Below, piece by piece: positions 24,438-32,178 of a DNA stretch of 64,000 nt (position 1 is the stretch's first letter; each line of letters opens with the position of its first letter). Both the position numbers and the translations under genes were made by a program. The stretch comes from Desulfatitalea tepidiphila. Lineage in GTDB: Bacteria > Desulfobacterota > Desulfobacteria > Desulfobacterales > Desulfosarcinaceae. The stretch lies in the NCBI RefSeq assembly GCF_001293685.1, contig NZ_BCAG01000003.1, positions 806,001-870,000 on the forward strand, given 5' to 3'. The notes beneath the pieces were generated by a model, which saw only the letters and a list, made by a program, of their open reading frames with translations, did no database searches and was not told the DNA's origin.

Positions 24438-25307
24438 TCAATGGAACGCCCTGCCGGATGAACGGGTGCAGAGTTCTGTCATGAGCATGTTGGCATTGCG
24501 CGGCGCCTGGGCACGCACGTGGTTGTTGAAAAAGGCGATACCGCTATGCGCCCGGGCCGCCATTTTGGGGATGATCGTCCGGCTCCATTGCTGTAACTCG
24601 TTCGAACTGTAAAGGTAGTCGAACTGCTTTTGCATGTTGCCCGAGCGCCAGCCCCGGGCATTGCGGCCGTGAAAACGGACGTAGAAGAGATCCGGATTGG
24701 TGACCACATCCAGTTTGGGGAACAGGTAGGGCAGATCGGGCGCATCCACCGCCACGAGGGTGACCCGCCGCCGCTGCAACTCGTCGAAGACCGGTGCCAG
24801 GGCCCAGGTGCGGTGGCGGAACTCCACGGCCAGGGGCAGCCCCGCCAGGGCATCGAGCAGATGGGCCAGATAACGGCGGTTGGCCGCGTTGCGTTCGAAC
24901 GTGGGGGGCAGTTGGATCAGGACGGAAAGGAGCCGACCGGCCTGCATCAGCGGCGCGATGCCGTCACGGAACTGGACCGCTTTGCCGCGCCAGCCGTGGG
25001 GATCGATTTCGTGGGTCATGGTGCGGGTCAGCTTGGCGGCAAAACCGAAATCGGCCGGCACTTTGGGGAGCATGCGTTCCATGGCCGCGGCCCGGGGCAT
25101 CTGGTACCAGGTGTAATTGAGCTCGGTCACGCTGAATTGCCGGGCATAGAGCGCCAGCATCTCGCGTGCCGGGGTGCCCGGCGGATAGAAGCCGGCCTCG
25201 CTCCATTCCGGATAGGCGTATCCGCTGGTGCCCACCCGCAGCGGGCATGCAGGGGCTGTGTCGAGAGGGACTGAGGGTGTCGCCGATGATGCCGCCGATG
25301 ATATCAT
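24438..25307 (-). CDS. DUF72 (YecE-like) family protein
   Basis: 289 residues. It has DUF72 features: VGTSGYAYPEW near the N-terminus, LPPTFERNAANRRYLAHLL, VEFRHRTWA, YVRFHGRNARGW and the closing FFNNHVRAQAPRNA segment. The fold is a TIM-like barrel and the function is unproven; a nuclease or repair role has been suggested for the family. Its position between lexA and imuB, where imuA is usually found, argues for a part in the damage response. It begins 36 bases after lexA with a poor ribosome site (AAAGGCGA). Confidence 0.9.
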   Translation of the reverse strand: MISSAASSATPSVPLDTAPACPLRVGTSGYAYPEWSEAGFYPPGTPAREMLALYARQFSVTELNYTWYQMPRAAAMERMLPKVPADFGFAAKLTRTMTHEIDPHGWRGKAVQFRDGIAPLMQAGRLLSVLIQLPPTFERNAANRRYLAHLLDALAGLPLAVEFRHRTWALAPVFDELQRRRVTLVAVDAPDLPYLFPKLDVVTNPDLFYVRFHGRNARGWRSGNMQKQFDYLYSSNELQQWSRTIIPKMAARAHSGIAFFNNHVRAQAPRNANMLMTELCTRSSGRAFH

Positions 25308-25343
25308 GGATTTTTGTCGCCTTTGCCTTTTTGCCGGATAACA

Positions 25344-25970
25344 CTACGAAACCGCCGCGCGTTGAATGCCGATGACCTTGCCCTGCACCAACACCTCGTC
25401 AAAACCGTAAAACATGGACGCAAAATCGGGGTTCTCCGGTCGCAGCTCGATGCGGTTCTTGCGCAGAAAGAAGCGCTTGACCGTGGCCTCCTCGTTGTGC
25501 ACCAGGGCCACCACGATTTCGCCGTTGCGGGCGTACTGGCGCGGCGTGCAGATGGCCAGGTCTCCGTCGAGAATCGCGGCATCCCGCATGGAATCCCCCT
25601 GCACCCGCAGGGCGAACAGGTGCTGCTCCTGGAACAGGGCGGCATCCACGACCACGGTGCCGTCCCACTCCTGCTGGGCATACATGGGCAGACCCGCGGT
25701 GATCCGGCCCACGATGGGGACTTCGCGCCAGCGATGCGGTGCGATGGGTTGCTGGGCTGGATTGAGCAGAAAAAGGGTCCGGCTGTAGCGTCCTTCGCGT
25801 TTCACGTACCCTTTTTCCTCCAGTGCCTTGAGTCCCTGGGCCACGGCGGCATGGCTGATGCCCAGTTCGGCGGCGGCCTCCCGCAGGCTGGGCGCCTTGC
25901 CGTCACGATCGACACTCCGGCCCAGGTAGTCGAAGAGCTGCTGTTGTTTGGGGGTCAGTCGGGGTTGCAT
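25344..25970 (-). CDS. lexA: SOS repressor LexA
   Basis: 208-residue transcriptional repressor. The N-terminal winged helix-turn-helix contains LTPKQQQLFDYL and SLREAAAELGISHAAVAQGLKAL. The C-terminal S24 peptidase-like domain shows the cleavage site A92-G93 in ITAGLPM, nucleophile S127 in GDSMRDA and lysine K165 in ATVKRFF, so RecA-stimulated self-cleavage should be intact. ATG 25970 has CGGAG seven bases upstream; a GTG two codons earlier lies inside that site. It heads the operon lexA-DUF72-imuB-dnaE2. A promoter with an overlapping palindrome lies upstream. Confidence 0.96.
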   Translation of the reverse strand: MQPRLTPKQQQLFDYLGRSVDRDGKAPSLREAAAELGISHAAVAQGLKALEEKGYVKREGRYSRTLFLLNPAQQPIAPHRWREVPIVGRITAGLPMYAQQEWDGTVVVDAALFQEQHLFALRVQGDSMRDAAILDGDLAICTPRQYARNGEIVVALVHNEEATVKRFFLRKNRIELRPENPDFASMFYGFDEVLVQGKVIGIQRAAVS

Positions 25971-25999
25971 GGCCACTCCGTTTTGGTGGTTTTTAAAAA

Positions 26000-26045
26000 T
26001 CTATAATCGACGATATGTAAATGTCAATGTAAATATTCATGTTGA
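26000..26045 (-). promoter_or_regulatory. Candidate lexA promoter with overlapping operator
   Basis: On the minus strand, TTGACA (26022-26027) and TATAGA (26000-26005) are separated by 16 bases, a good sigma-70 promoter about 30 bases ahead of the lexA ATG. An imperfect palindrome TCAA...TTGA of 22 bases (26024-26045) overlaps the -35 box, and ATGTAAAT occurs twice at 12-base spacing (26015-26034). This is where an autoregulating LexA would bind; the operator itself is inferred. Confidence 0.6.
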
Positions 26046-26135
26046 TTTTAATCGTTACATTCAGAGGGATCGCCGCTTTACAGGTTCGCGGCGGTGGGAT
26101 ATGATCGCCGACCGTTTTCAAGCCATGGGGGATGC

Positions 26136-26804
26136 ATGCCTGACACTTCGGAAAATTTTGATATCGATCGGTTCGTGGATTTGCTCGCCGCCGCATATGC
26201 CCAGTGGCGGGCGCCGATCATCACCTTTCTGGCCAACCGCGGCGCGACGCCTTTCGAGGTGCTCGTGTCCACTATTTTGTCCCTGCGCACCAAGGACGAG
26301 GTGACGTCGGAGGCGGCGGCCCGGCTCTTTGCCCGGGCACGCACGCCGGAACAGATGTTAGACTTGGGAGAGCACCGGGTGGCCGAGTTGATTTATCCGG
26401 TCGGGTTCTATCCGACCAAGGCCAAACGGCTGGTGGAGATCAGTCGGATCATACGGGACGAACACGGCGGCAAGGTGCCCGATACCATGGAGGGGTTGTT
26501 GGCCTTACCCGGGGTGGGGCGCAAAACCGCCAATCTCGTGCTGGTGGAAGGCTACGGCCAAGACGCCATTTGTGTGGATACCCATGTGCATCGCATCAGC
26601 AATCGCATCGGCTACGTGCAAACCCGCACGCCCGAACAGACCGAGATGGCATTGCGCGACAAGCTGCCGCGCAGGCACTGGATCCGCTACAATGAGCTGC
26701 TGGTGGCCTTCGGCCAGGTGATTTGCCGGCCCATATCCCCGTTTTGCAGCCGCTGCCCGGTGGCATGGATGTGTCCGCGGATCGGGGTGGCGAAGTCGAG
26801 GTAG
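26136..26804 (+). CDS. nth: Endonuclease III (DNA glycosylase/AP lyase)
   Basis: 222 residues. Removes oxidised pyrimidines and nicks the abasic site in base-excision repair. The helix-hairpin-helix LPGVGRKTANLVL carries the catalytic lysine K130, and D148 lies in VDTHVHRISNRIG. The iron-sulfur loop C197-6-C204-2-C207-5-C213 is complete. ATG 26136 follows GGGGGATGC; the longer frame to 26094 has no ribosome site. It is divergent from lexA and shares its upstream region, so damage control is possible. Confidence 0.95.
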   Translation: MPDTSENFDIDRFVDLLAAAYAQWRAPIITFLANRGATPFEVLVSTILSLRTKDEVTSEAAARLFARARTPEQMLDLGEHRVAELIYPVGFYPTKAKRLVEISRIIRDEHGGKVPDTMEGLLALPGVGRKTANLVLVEGYGQDAICVDTHVHRISNRIGYVQTRTPEQTEMALRDKLPRRHWIRYNELLVAFGQVICRPISPFCSRCPVAWMCPRIGVAKSR

Positions 26805-26817
26805 GATTCGTTGTGCA

Positions 26818-27342
26818 CTATTTTTTTCGCGGCTGGTCGCCCACCAGCTCTTCCATGGTGATCTCGCCCCGTTTGCTGAACGGGATTTTCCCCGGCCACA
26901 CGGCGCCGTTCAAGCGCATGTGCCCCTTGACGGCATAGGTCCACTTCTCATTTGAGGTGCCGTTTTGCATGCCCTGGATGAGATGATGGGCGACACCGAC
27001 CATGTCGATCATGGCGGCGAATACCGTGACCGTAACGATATCGCTGCCGTAGGCGGGGATTTCCCTGTCCGGATTGGCGACGCCATTGGCCAGCCGGCGC
27101 CCATTGAGCGACAGGTCGCAATTGATCCCTTGAATCGGCAGGCTATGGTCGTTGGGGTTCGATACCCGCAGATCCACCTGGAATATGGATTCGAATCCTT
27201 TGATCTCCTGCAACCGGATGGCGGCCAGACCAATGTGCGGGGTTTCAAATCCACCCCCCAGGGTGGCGCAGCCAAACAGCACGAGTGCCGGGACGAAACC
27301 GCACAGGCGCATGATGACCCGCCGGATGGAATGCCATCGCAT
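26818..27342 (-). CDS. LEA type 2 (water-stress/WHy domain) lipoprotein
   Basis: 174 residues with a lipoprotein signal (hydrophobic LCGFVPALVLFGC, lipobox LFGC). The mature part fits the LEA-2/WHy fold: FQVDLRVSNPNDHSLPIQGINCDLSLNGRRLANG is the hallmark strand pair with the NPN motif. It is probably attached to the outer membrane. Family members are linked to desiccation and membrane stress, but the bacterial role is not settled. It lies 13 bases downstream of the AsmA gene, suggesting one operon. Confidence 0.85.
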   Translation of the reverse strand: MRWHSIRRVIMRLCGFVPALVLFGCATLGGGFETPHIGLAAIRLQEIKGFESIFQVDLRVSNPNDHSLPIQGINCDLSLNGRRLANGVANPDREIPAYGSDIVTVTVFAAMIDMVGVAHHLIQGMQNGTSNEKWTYAVKGHMRLNGAVWPGKIPFSKRGEITMEELVGDQPRKK

Positions 27343-27355
27343 ATGTTGGACTCCT

Positions 27356-29368
27356 TTAATCCTTCTTGCGGTCCGGAAGGGTCAGCCCTTTAAGCAGTTC
27401 CATTCCCTTTTTTTCCAGATCCTGCTTGAGTTCTTTTTCGGTCGGAATGGCCTTTTTAAGAGCCTCCTTGTCCGGCAGCGGTTGTTCCAGCAGGGCTTTG
27501 AGATCCGGCTTGAATTTTGGCTTTTCGAAGGTCCCCCCGACGTTGACCGGCACCATCACCCCCGAACGCTCTTTGGCGTCGCCTTGTCCTTTTAGAGTCC
27601 CCACGAATTTGGGATCGATGCGGAGGTTCAGGGTTTCCTGGGCCAGGTCGGCCGATCCGCTGGCGGCGACGCGCAGTAAGGGCGATACGAGGTTGGCGAC
27701 CTCCAAGGTGGTTACACCATTGTCGGCGATAAACTGAACCACCAGTTCGCTGAAATCGGTGCGCGGTTTTTCAGAGGATTTTTCAGCCAGACCGAAGGCC
27801 GACTGAACATTGCGCACCATGCCGTCCAGGTCGAGGCCTATGATGGCGCCGTCCTTGAATTGGAGCTTGCCATTGCCGCTCAGGGTCCTGCGAATCGTAT
27901 CGGCCGTGTCGCCGCTGAATTGAAGATCCAGGGCCGCACTCATCATGCCCTGAATCATCTCTTTGTCGAGCAGGTCCTTGATCAAGGGGGCGGACTGGAC
28001 ACCGGCGAGTGTAACGGTAGCCTTGCTCATCGGTTTGCGGGATTGCACGTTGACGGTGCTTTTTGCGGCCAGATGGCCATCATAGAGCGCCATCCCAAGC
28101 GGATCGATCCGAATGATGCCGTCGCGGGCCGTGGCCTTTAACATGATGTCTTCCACGATCATGTTTTTGGCCTTGATGCGGCCCGCTTTCAGTTGCGCAT
28201 CCAACACGAGTTTACGCAGAGGGGCATAGTCGGTTTCGGCTGTCTCGGGAGTGGGGGTCCGGGCTTTATCCTCTTTGGAAGACTTTTTTTCAGAAGGCGG
28301 TGGTAGATAGCGATCCAGATCAATACGATCGAGTTCGGCGGAGAGTTGCAGATCAGGCTTGCTCCATGTCTGACCACGCCCCTGAAAGGTGATTCGGGAG
28401 TCGTCCAGCGTCAGCTTTCCATCTGAAATGGCGACCCGATCCGGTTGTCCGGAAACGGTCAAGTCCAGGGCGATGCGATCGAGAACCTGCGGGTCCGCGG
28501 TGCTGAAGGGGAGTGCTATGTTGGCCTCCTCCAGCGCTTTTCGCAACGAAAAAGGCGAGACTTGGATGCCGGCGTCAAACCGGGGGGCCTCTAAAACATT
28601 TTCGATTTGTCCCTGAATACGTGCATCGATTTTTTTCAGCAAGACGGCCACGATGTCCAACTGGATCGGTTTCTGACCGATGGGGGTACCCAATGGACCG
28701 GCCGTTCCTTTCACTCGGATCGGGTGCCCGTTGGCTATGGCATTGAAATCTATTCCGATCGGCTGATCCATGGAGAGATCTGTAAGAATCAGGCCCACAT
28801 CCTTGATCTCTTGTTTTGTTCCGGCCTCTTGATCCACAATGAGAAACCGACCGTCGGTGATGGCGAACTCTTCGGCTTTGAGGGATTTAATTGGAAGTCC
28901 GGTCTTTTTAGCGGATTCTTGCGGCGTCGAGCTTTTCGCGCCCGCAGCGGTCGCGGATTTTGCCGCTTCTCCCAGGCCGTCCAGATTGCTTTTGCCCGTG
29001 TTTGATGTTTCCAGGACAATATGTGGGCTTTTGATCACAAAGCGCTTGATTTCATATGTGCCGGTGAGTAGCGGCAACAGTTTGATGCGAACTTCGAACA
29101 AACCGACGGAAATAAAGTTTTTTTCACTAAAACCAGAAGGATTTTGAATAGATACATCAGAAAGGGCCAGGCCCACCCACGGGAACACGGAGGGGACGAT
29201 TTTGCCGCCCAACACGACACGTCGGCCCATAGCATTGCTTGCTTCGGTCTCGATCGCCGGCTTGTACTTCTCGAAATTGATGACCATGGGGGCAATCATG
29301 ACGGCCACCAGAACAACGACGATCAAACAGACAATGGCAATCAACACCCATTTTAAAGGTTTTGGCAT
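27356..29368 (-). CDS. AsmA family protein
   Basis: 670 residues. An N-terminal membrane anchor (WVLIAIVCLIVVVLVAVMI) is followed by a long periplasmic region of beta-rich repeats, with the AsmA_2-type C-terminal domain. AsmA-like proteins resemble lipid-transfer bridge proteins and affect outer-membrane assembly and lipid transport. Recognisable parts are the NFEKYKPAIETEASNAMGRRVVLGG start and the C-terminal LDLQFSGDTADTIRRTLSG region. ATG 29368 has TGGAGGTTGC upstream. It is probably co-transcribed with the LEA-2 lipoprotein. Confidence 0.9.
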   Translation of the reverse strand: MPKPLKWVLIAIVCLIVVVLVAVMIAPMVINFEKYKPAIETEASNAMGRRVVLGGKIVPSVFPWVGLALSDVSIQNPSGFSEKNFISVGLFEVRIKLLPLLTGTYEIKRFVIKSPHIVLETSNTGKSNLDGLGEAAKSATAAGAKSSTPQESAKKTGLPIKSLKAEEFAITDGRFLIVDQEAGTKQEIKDVGLILTDLSMDQPIGIDFNAIANGHPIRVKGTAGPLGTPIGQKPIQLDIVAVLLKKIDARIQGQIENVLEAPRFDAGIQVSPFSLRKALEEANIALPFSTADPQVLDRIALDLTVSGQPDRVAISDGKLTLDDSRITFQGRGQTWSKPDLQLSAELDRIDLDRYLPPPSEKKSSKEDKARTPTPETAETDYAPLRKLVLDAQLKAGRIKAKNMIVEDIMLKATARDGIIRIDPLGMALYDGHLAAKSTVNVQSRKPMSKATVTLAGVQSAPLIKDLLDKEMIQGMMSAALDLQFSGDTADTIRRTLSGNGKLQFKDGAIIGLDLDGMVRNVQSAFGLAEKSSEKPRTDFSELVVQFIADNGVTTLEVANLVSPLLRVAASGSADLAQETLNLRIDPKFVGTLKGQGDAKERSGVMVPVNVGGTFEKPKFKPDLKALLEQPLPDKEALKKAIPTEKELKQDLEKKGMELLKGLTLPDRKKD

Positions 29369-29659
29369 GCAACCTCCATTCGGTAAGGGTACGGTGATTT
29401 GTCCTTGTCTCCGGACAATGGCTCGCATCCGGGGTGGGTTCTAATCAATGCGAATGTGGTTTCAAGACAGGATCTGTGCATGACTATCTCAAAGCCCCTT
29501 CGAAGTTGCAAGTAACCTAATGCTTTTAACTGGAATGTAAATGCATACCGGAAGGTCGATCCTTGGACGAGTGTAGGTTTTTGGTTTTAATTTTCCTTGT
29601 TTTTTCATGCCGATTTGGGCAATTCAAAGGAATATTTTTTATCAACCGTTGGTTTACTG

Positions 29660-31024
29660 ATGATGGATATCTTCGATCAAACCAAAAGTGCACAACCTGC
29701 CGAATCCAGGCCCTTGCCCGAGCGTATGCGGCCGCGAACCCTGCAGGCGTTTGTGGGCCATGCCCATGTCGTCGGACCGGGCACCCTGCTGGCCGAGGCC
29801 ATTCGGAACGACCGGATTTTCTCCATGATCCTCTGGGGGCCCCCGGGTTCAGGTAAAACCACGCTGGCCCGCATCATCACCCAGGCCTCGGGTTCTTATT
29901 TCGTTCACTTTTCCGCTGTTTTGTCGGGCGTCAAAGAGATACGTGCGGTGATCGAGGAGGCAAGGGAACAGTTGCACAAACATGGTCGCAGAACGATCCT
30001 GTTCGTGGACGAAATTCATCGGTTCAACAAATCACAGCAGGATGCTTTTCTCCATCATGTCGAAAGCGGTCTGTTGACCCTCATTGGTGCGACCACCGAG
30101 AACCCCTCCTTCGAAGTGATCGCGCCGCTGCTTTCCAGATGCCGCGTCGTGACGCTTTCGGCATTGACCGAGGCGGATTTGCGAGCCATTTTAAACCGGG
30201 CACTCGACGATGTGGAGAACGGTTTGGGACGGTACCGACTGGCACTCAACACCGAAGCGGCAGAGCATCTGATTCGTCTGTCGGGCGGCGACGCCCGGAC
30301 GGCGCTCAACAATCTGGAGATGGCCGCATTTATGACCCTGGCAAGACAGGGACCGACCCAGGACCAGACGCCGAGGGTAATTGATCTGGATGACGTTGAA
30401 AAAGCGGTCCAGCAAAAGGCATTGCAATACGATAAAAGCGGCGAAGAACACTACAACCTGATCTCCGCATTTCATAAGAGCCTGCGCGGCAGCGATCCGG
30501 ACGCGGCTCTCTATTGGTTGGCGCGCATGCTCATGGCCGGTGAAGACCCCCTGTATGTGGCCAGGCGCATGGTGCGGTTTGCATCGGAGGACATCGGCAA
30601 CGCCGATCCGTATGCATTGCGCCTGACCATGGCGGCCATGGAGGCTTTTCGATTCATCGGTCCGCCCGAAGGCGAACTGGCGCTGGCCCAGGCGGCCGTC
30701 TATCTGGCTACGGCGACCAAAAGCAACAGTATTTACAAAGCCTATGGAAGAGTCCAGGAGGTGATCCGGAAAACGGGCACCCTGCCTGTGCCGCTACATA
30801 TCCGCAATGCCCCCACGCAACTGATGAAATCCCTGGGTTACGGTCGTGATTACCAGTATGCCCACGACCATAAGGACGCCTTTGTACCCCAGCACTATCT
30901 TCCCGAGCAGCTGCAGGGCAATATCTATTACTTTCCCCAGGAACGGGGGTATGAGAAGCTGATCAAACAGCGAGTCGACCATTGGCGGCAGCAGTTGGCC
31001 GGTCAGAAAACGAAAAATACCTGA
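29660..31024 (+). CDS. rarA: Replication-associated recombination protein RarA (MgsA)
   Basis: 454-residue AAA+ clamp-loader-like ATPase that acts at stalled replication forks. Walker A GPPGSGKT is at about 60-67, Walker B is FVDEIHRFNKSQQD, the sensor 1 region is IGATTENPSFEV and the arginine finger segment is LLSRC. The C-terminal MgsA domain follows (SFHKSLRGSDPDAALYWLARM pattern with GEDPLYVARRMVRFASED). Length is normal. The ATG pair at 29660/29663 lacks a clear ribosome site; the frame is open to 29597 without better start. Confidence 0.95.
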   Translation: MMDIFDQTKSAQPAESRPLPERMRPRTLQAFVGHAHVVGPGTLLAEAIRNDRIFSMILWGPPGSGKTTLARIITQASGSYFVHFSAVLSGVKEIRAVIEEAREQLHKHGRRTILFVDEIHRFNKSQQDAFLHHVESGLLTLIGATTENPSFEVIAPLLSRCRVVTLSALTEADLRAILNRALDDVENGLGRYRLALNTEAAEHLIRLSGGDARTALNNLEMAAFMTLARQGPTQDQTPRVIDLDDVEKAVQQKALQYDKSGEEHYNLISAFHKSLRGSDPDAALYWLARMLMAGEDPLYVARRMVRFASEDIGNADPYALRLTMAAMEAFRFIGPPEGELALAQAAVYLATATKSNSIYKAYGRVQEVIRKTGTLPVPLHIRNAPTQLMKSLGYGRDYQYAHDHKDAFVPQHYLPEQLQGNIYYFPQERGYEKLIKQRVDHWRQQLAGQKTKNT

Positions 31025-31284
31025 GCCATTCCCGCCTTTTTCTTCAAAATTCTGACTATCGGATGTCTGCCCCATTGCGCCGATGGGTTGGTATTTTTAT
31101 TCGTCATCAACATGCCAATCGATAAAAGTTGCCTCACAACCCTGGCAATCATTGCGCATTGATTTATTTTATTAATAGTTTTCGTGCCGGTGGCCGCTCG
31201 GTCTGGAGGAGGCAATCGGCTCGGGCCTTGGGTTATTTTAAGGAACATTTAACCGTAAACAATTTGAGAAGAGAGGATTGTCTT

Positions 31285-31908
31285 ATGTCTCAATTGATTG
31301 CCTGTAAATCCAAAAACGGCATTGTTCTCGCTGCGGACGGCAAAGCGGTTGATGTGGATATGAATGGAAATTTGATCGAGCTCAAAGTGGATCGACTGCA
31401 TCAGTTGTCCAACAATGCCGCGATTTTGAATGGCGGGGCCGCCGCGGGTGAATTCATGTGCCATTCGCTGAAGCAATTCGTCTATGGTGAAAACTTGACG
31501 TATGTGGACGAAATCTACCAGGCGGCATTGCCTTATTTGGCGACGGAGTATGAACGGTTCATGCGCAAGACCTGTGAAATTCGACCTATCGACCCCATCC
31601 ACCAGGTCACCTTCATTCTGGGCGGATACACCAAGAATGACCCTGAAAATCCCTTTCGCATGTACCTGCTGTGGACCAAGCGAAAACTGCCTCTGCTGGA
31701 CAGCGACGAGATAGGAACCAGTTTCAGCGTGCCGCGTATTATCAAGCTCGAGCACCGCCTGCACCAGATCGTCCAGCAAAGTGGTGAGTTGGACCGCGTG
31801 ATTACGGTCGTTCGCAAGGAGATGGAACGGTTGGCCGAAATCGACGATGAGGTGTCCGAACCGCTATCATACGCTTACATCACCGAAGACGGTTTCAAAC
31901 AGCTTTAA
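31285..31908 (+). CDS. Proteasome-fold Ntn hydrolase, free-standing
   Basis: 207 residues starting MSQLIACKSKNGIVLAAD. The first 60 residues align well with proteasome beta subunits: if the initiator Met is removed, Ser is residue 1, Asp is residue 17 (GIVLAAD) and Lys is residue 33 (ELKVDRL), the positions of Thr1, Asp17 and Lys33 of proteasome beta. The GGAAAGEF segment matches the usual GAAADA turn. Distal parts diverge. No propeptide, ATPase partner or second subunit is encoded nearby, so it is not a standard HslV or 20S system. Substrate and oligomer are unknown. The ATG follows AGAAGAGAGGATTGTCTT. Confidence 0.75.
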   Translation: MSQLIACKSKNGIVLAADGKAVDVDMNGNLIELKVDRLHQLSNNAAILNGGAAAGEFMCHSLKQFVYGENLTYVDEIYQAALPYLATEYERFMRKTCEIRPIDPIHQVTFILGGYTKNDPENPFRMYLLWTKRKLPLLDSDEIGTSFSVPRIIKLEHRLHQIVQQSGELDRVITVVRKEMERLAEIDDEVSEPLSYAYITEDGFKQL

Positions 31909-31912
31909 ACTG

Positions 31913-31951
31913 AAAAAAGGTCTGTGCCCTATTGCTGGCCAGACCTTTTTT
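31913..31951. terminator. Bidirectional Rho-independent terminator
   Basis: AAAAAAGGTCTG (31913-31924) and CAGACCTTTTTT (31940-31951) form a 12-bp stem with U-runs on either strand. It lies between the Ntn hydrolase stop and the minus-strand tRNA-Arg and could end transcripts from both sides. Confidence 0.85.
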
Positions 31952-31960
31952 ATCATGGCA

Positions 31961-32037
31961 TGGTGCCCCCGGCAGGAATCGAACCTGCGGCCAACAGATT
32001 AGGAATCTGCTGCTCTATCCCCTGAGCTACGAGGGCA
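31961..32037 (-). tRNA. tRNA-Arg (anticodon CCT)
   Basis: Complete cloverleaf on the minus strand, with CCA encoded at its 3' end. The anticodon stem-loop is CAGATTCCTAATCTG (CCU, reading AGG). The T arm carries GGTTCGATTCC. It is followed by the convergent terminator shared with the Ntn hydrolase gene. Confidence 0.95.
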
Positions 32038-32178
32038 TTGATATGGTCAGCGAGATATCATAGCAGCCGGCAATTTGAAAGAGGCAGCTTGCTCGGAACG
32101 CCGGACAAAATGGTTTCTTGGCCCCACCTGAGAGTCTCCGGATTCCGGTCAGGCTGTACTTGCGGCCGTCGGGGGCGC

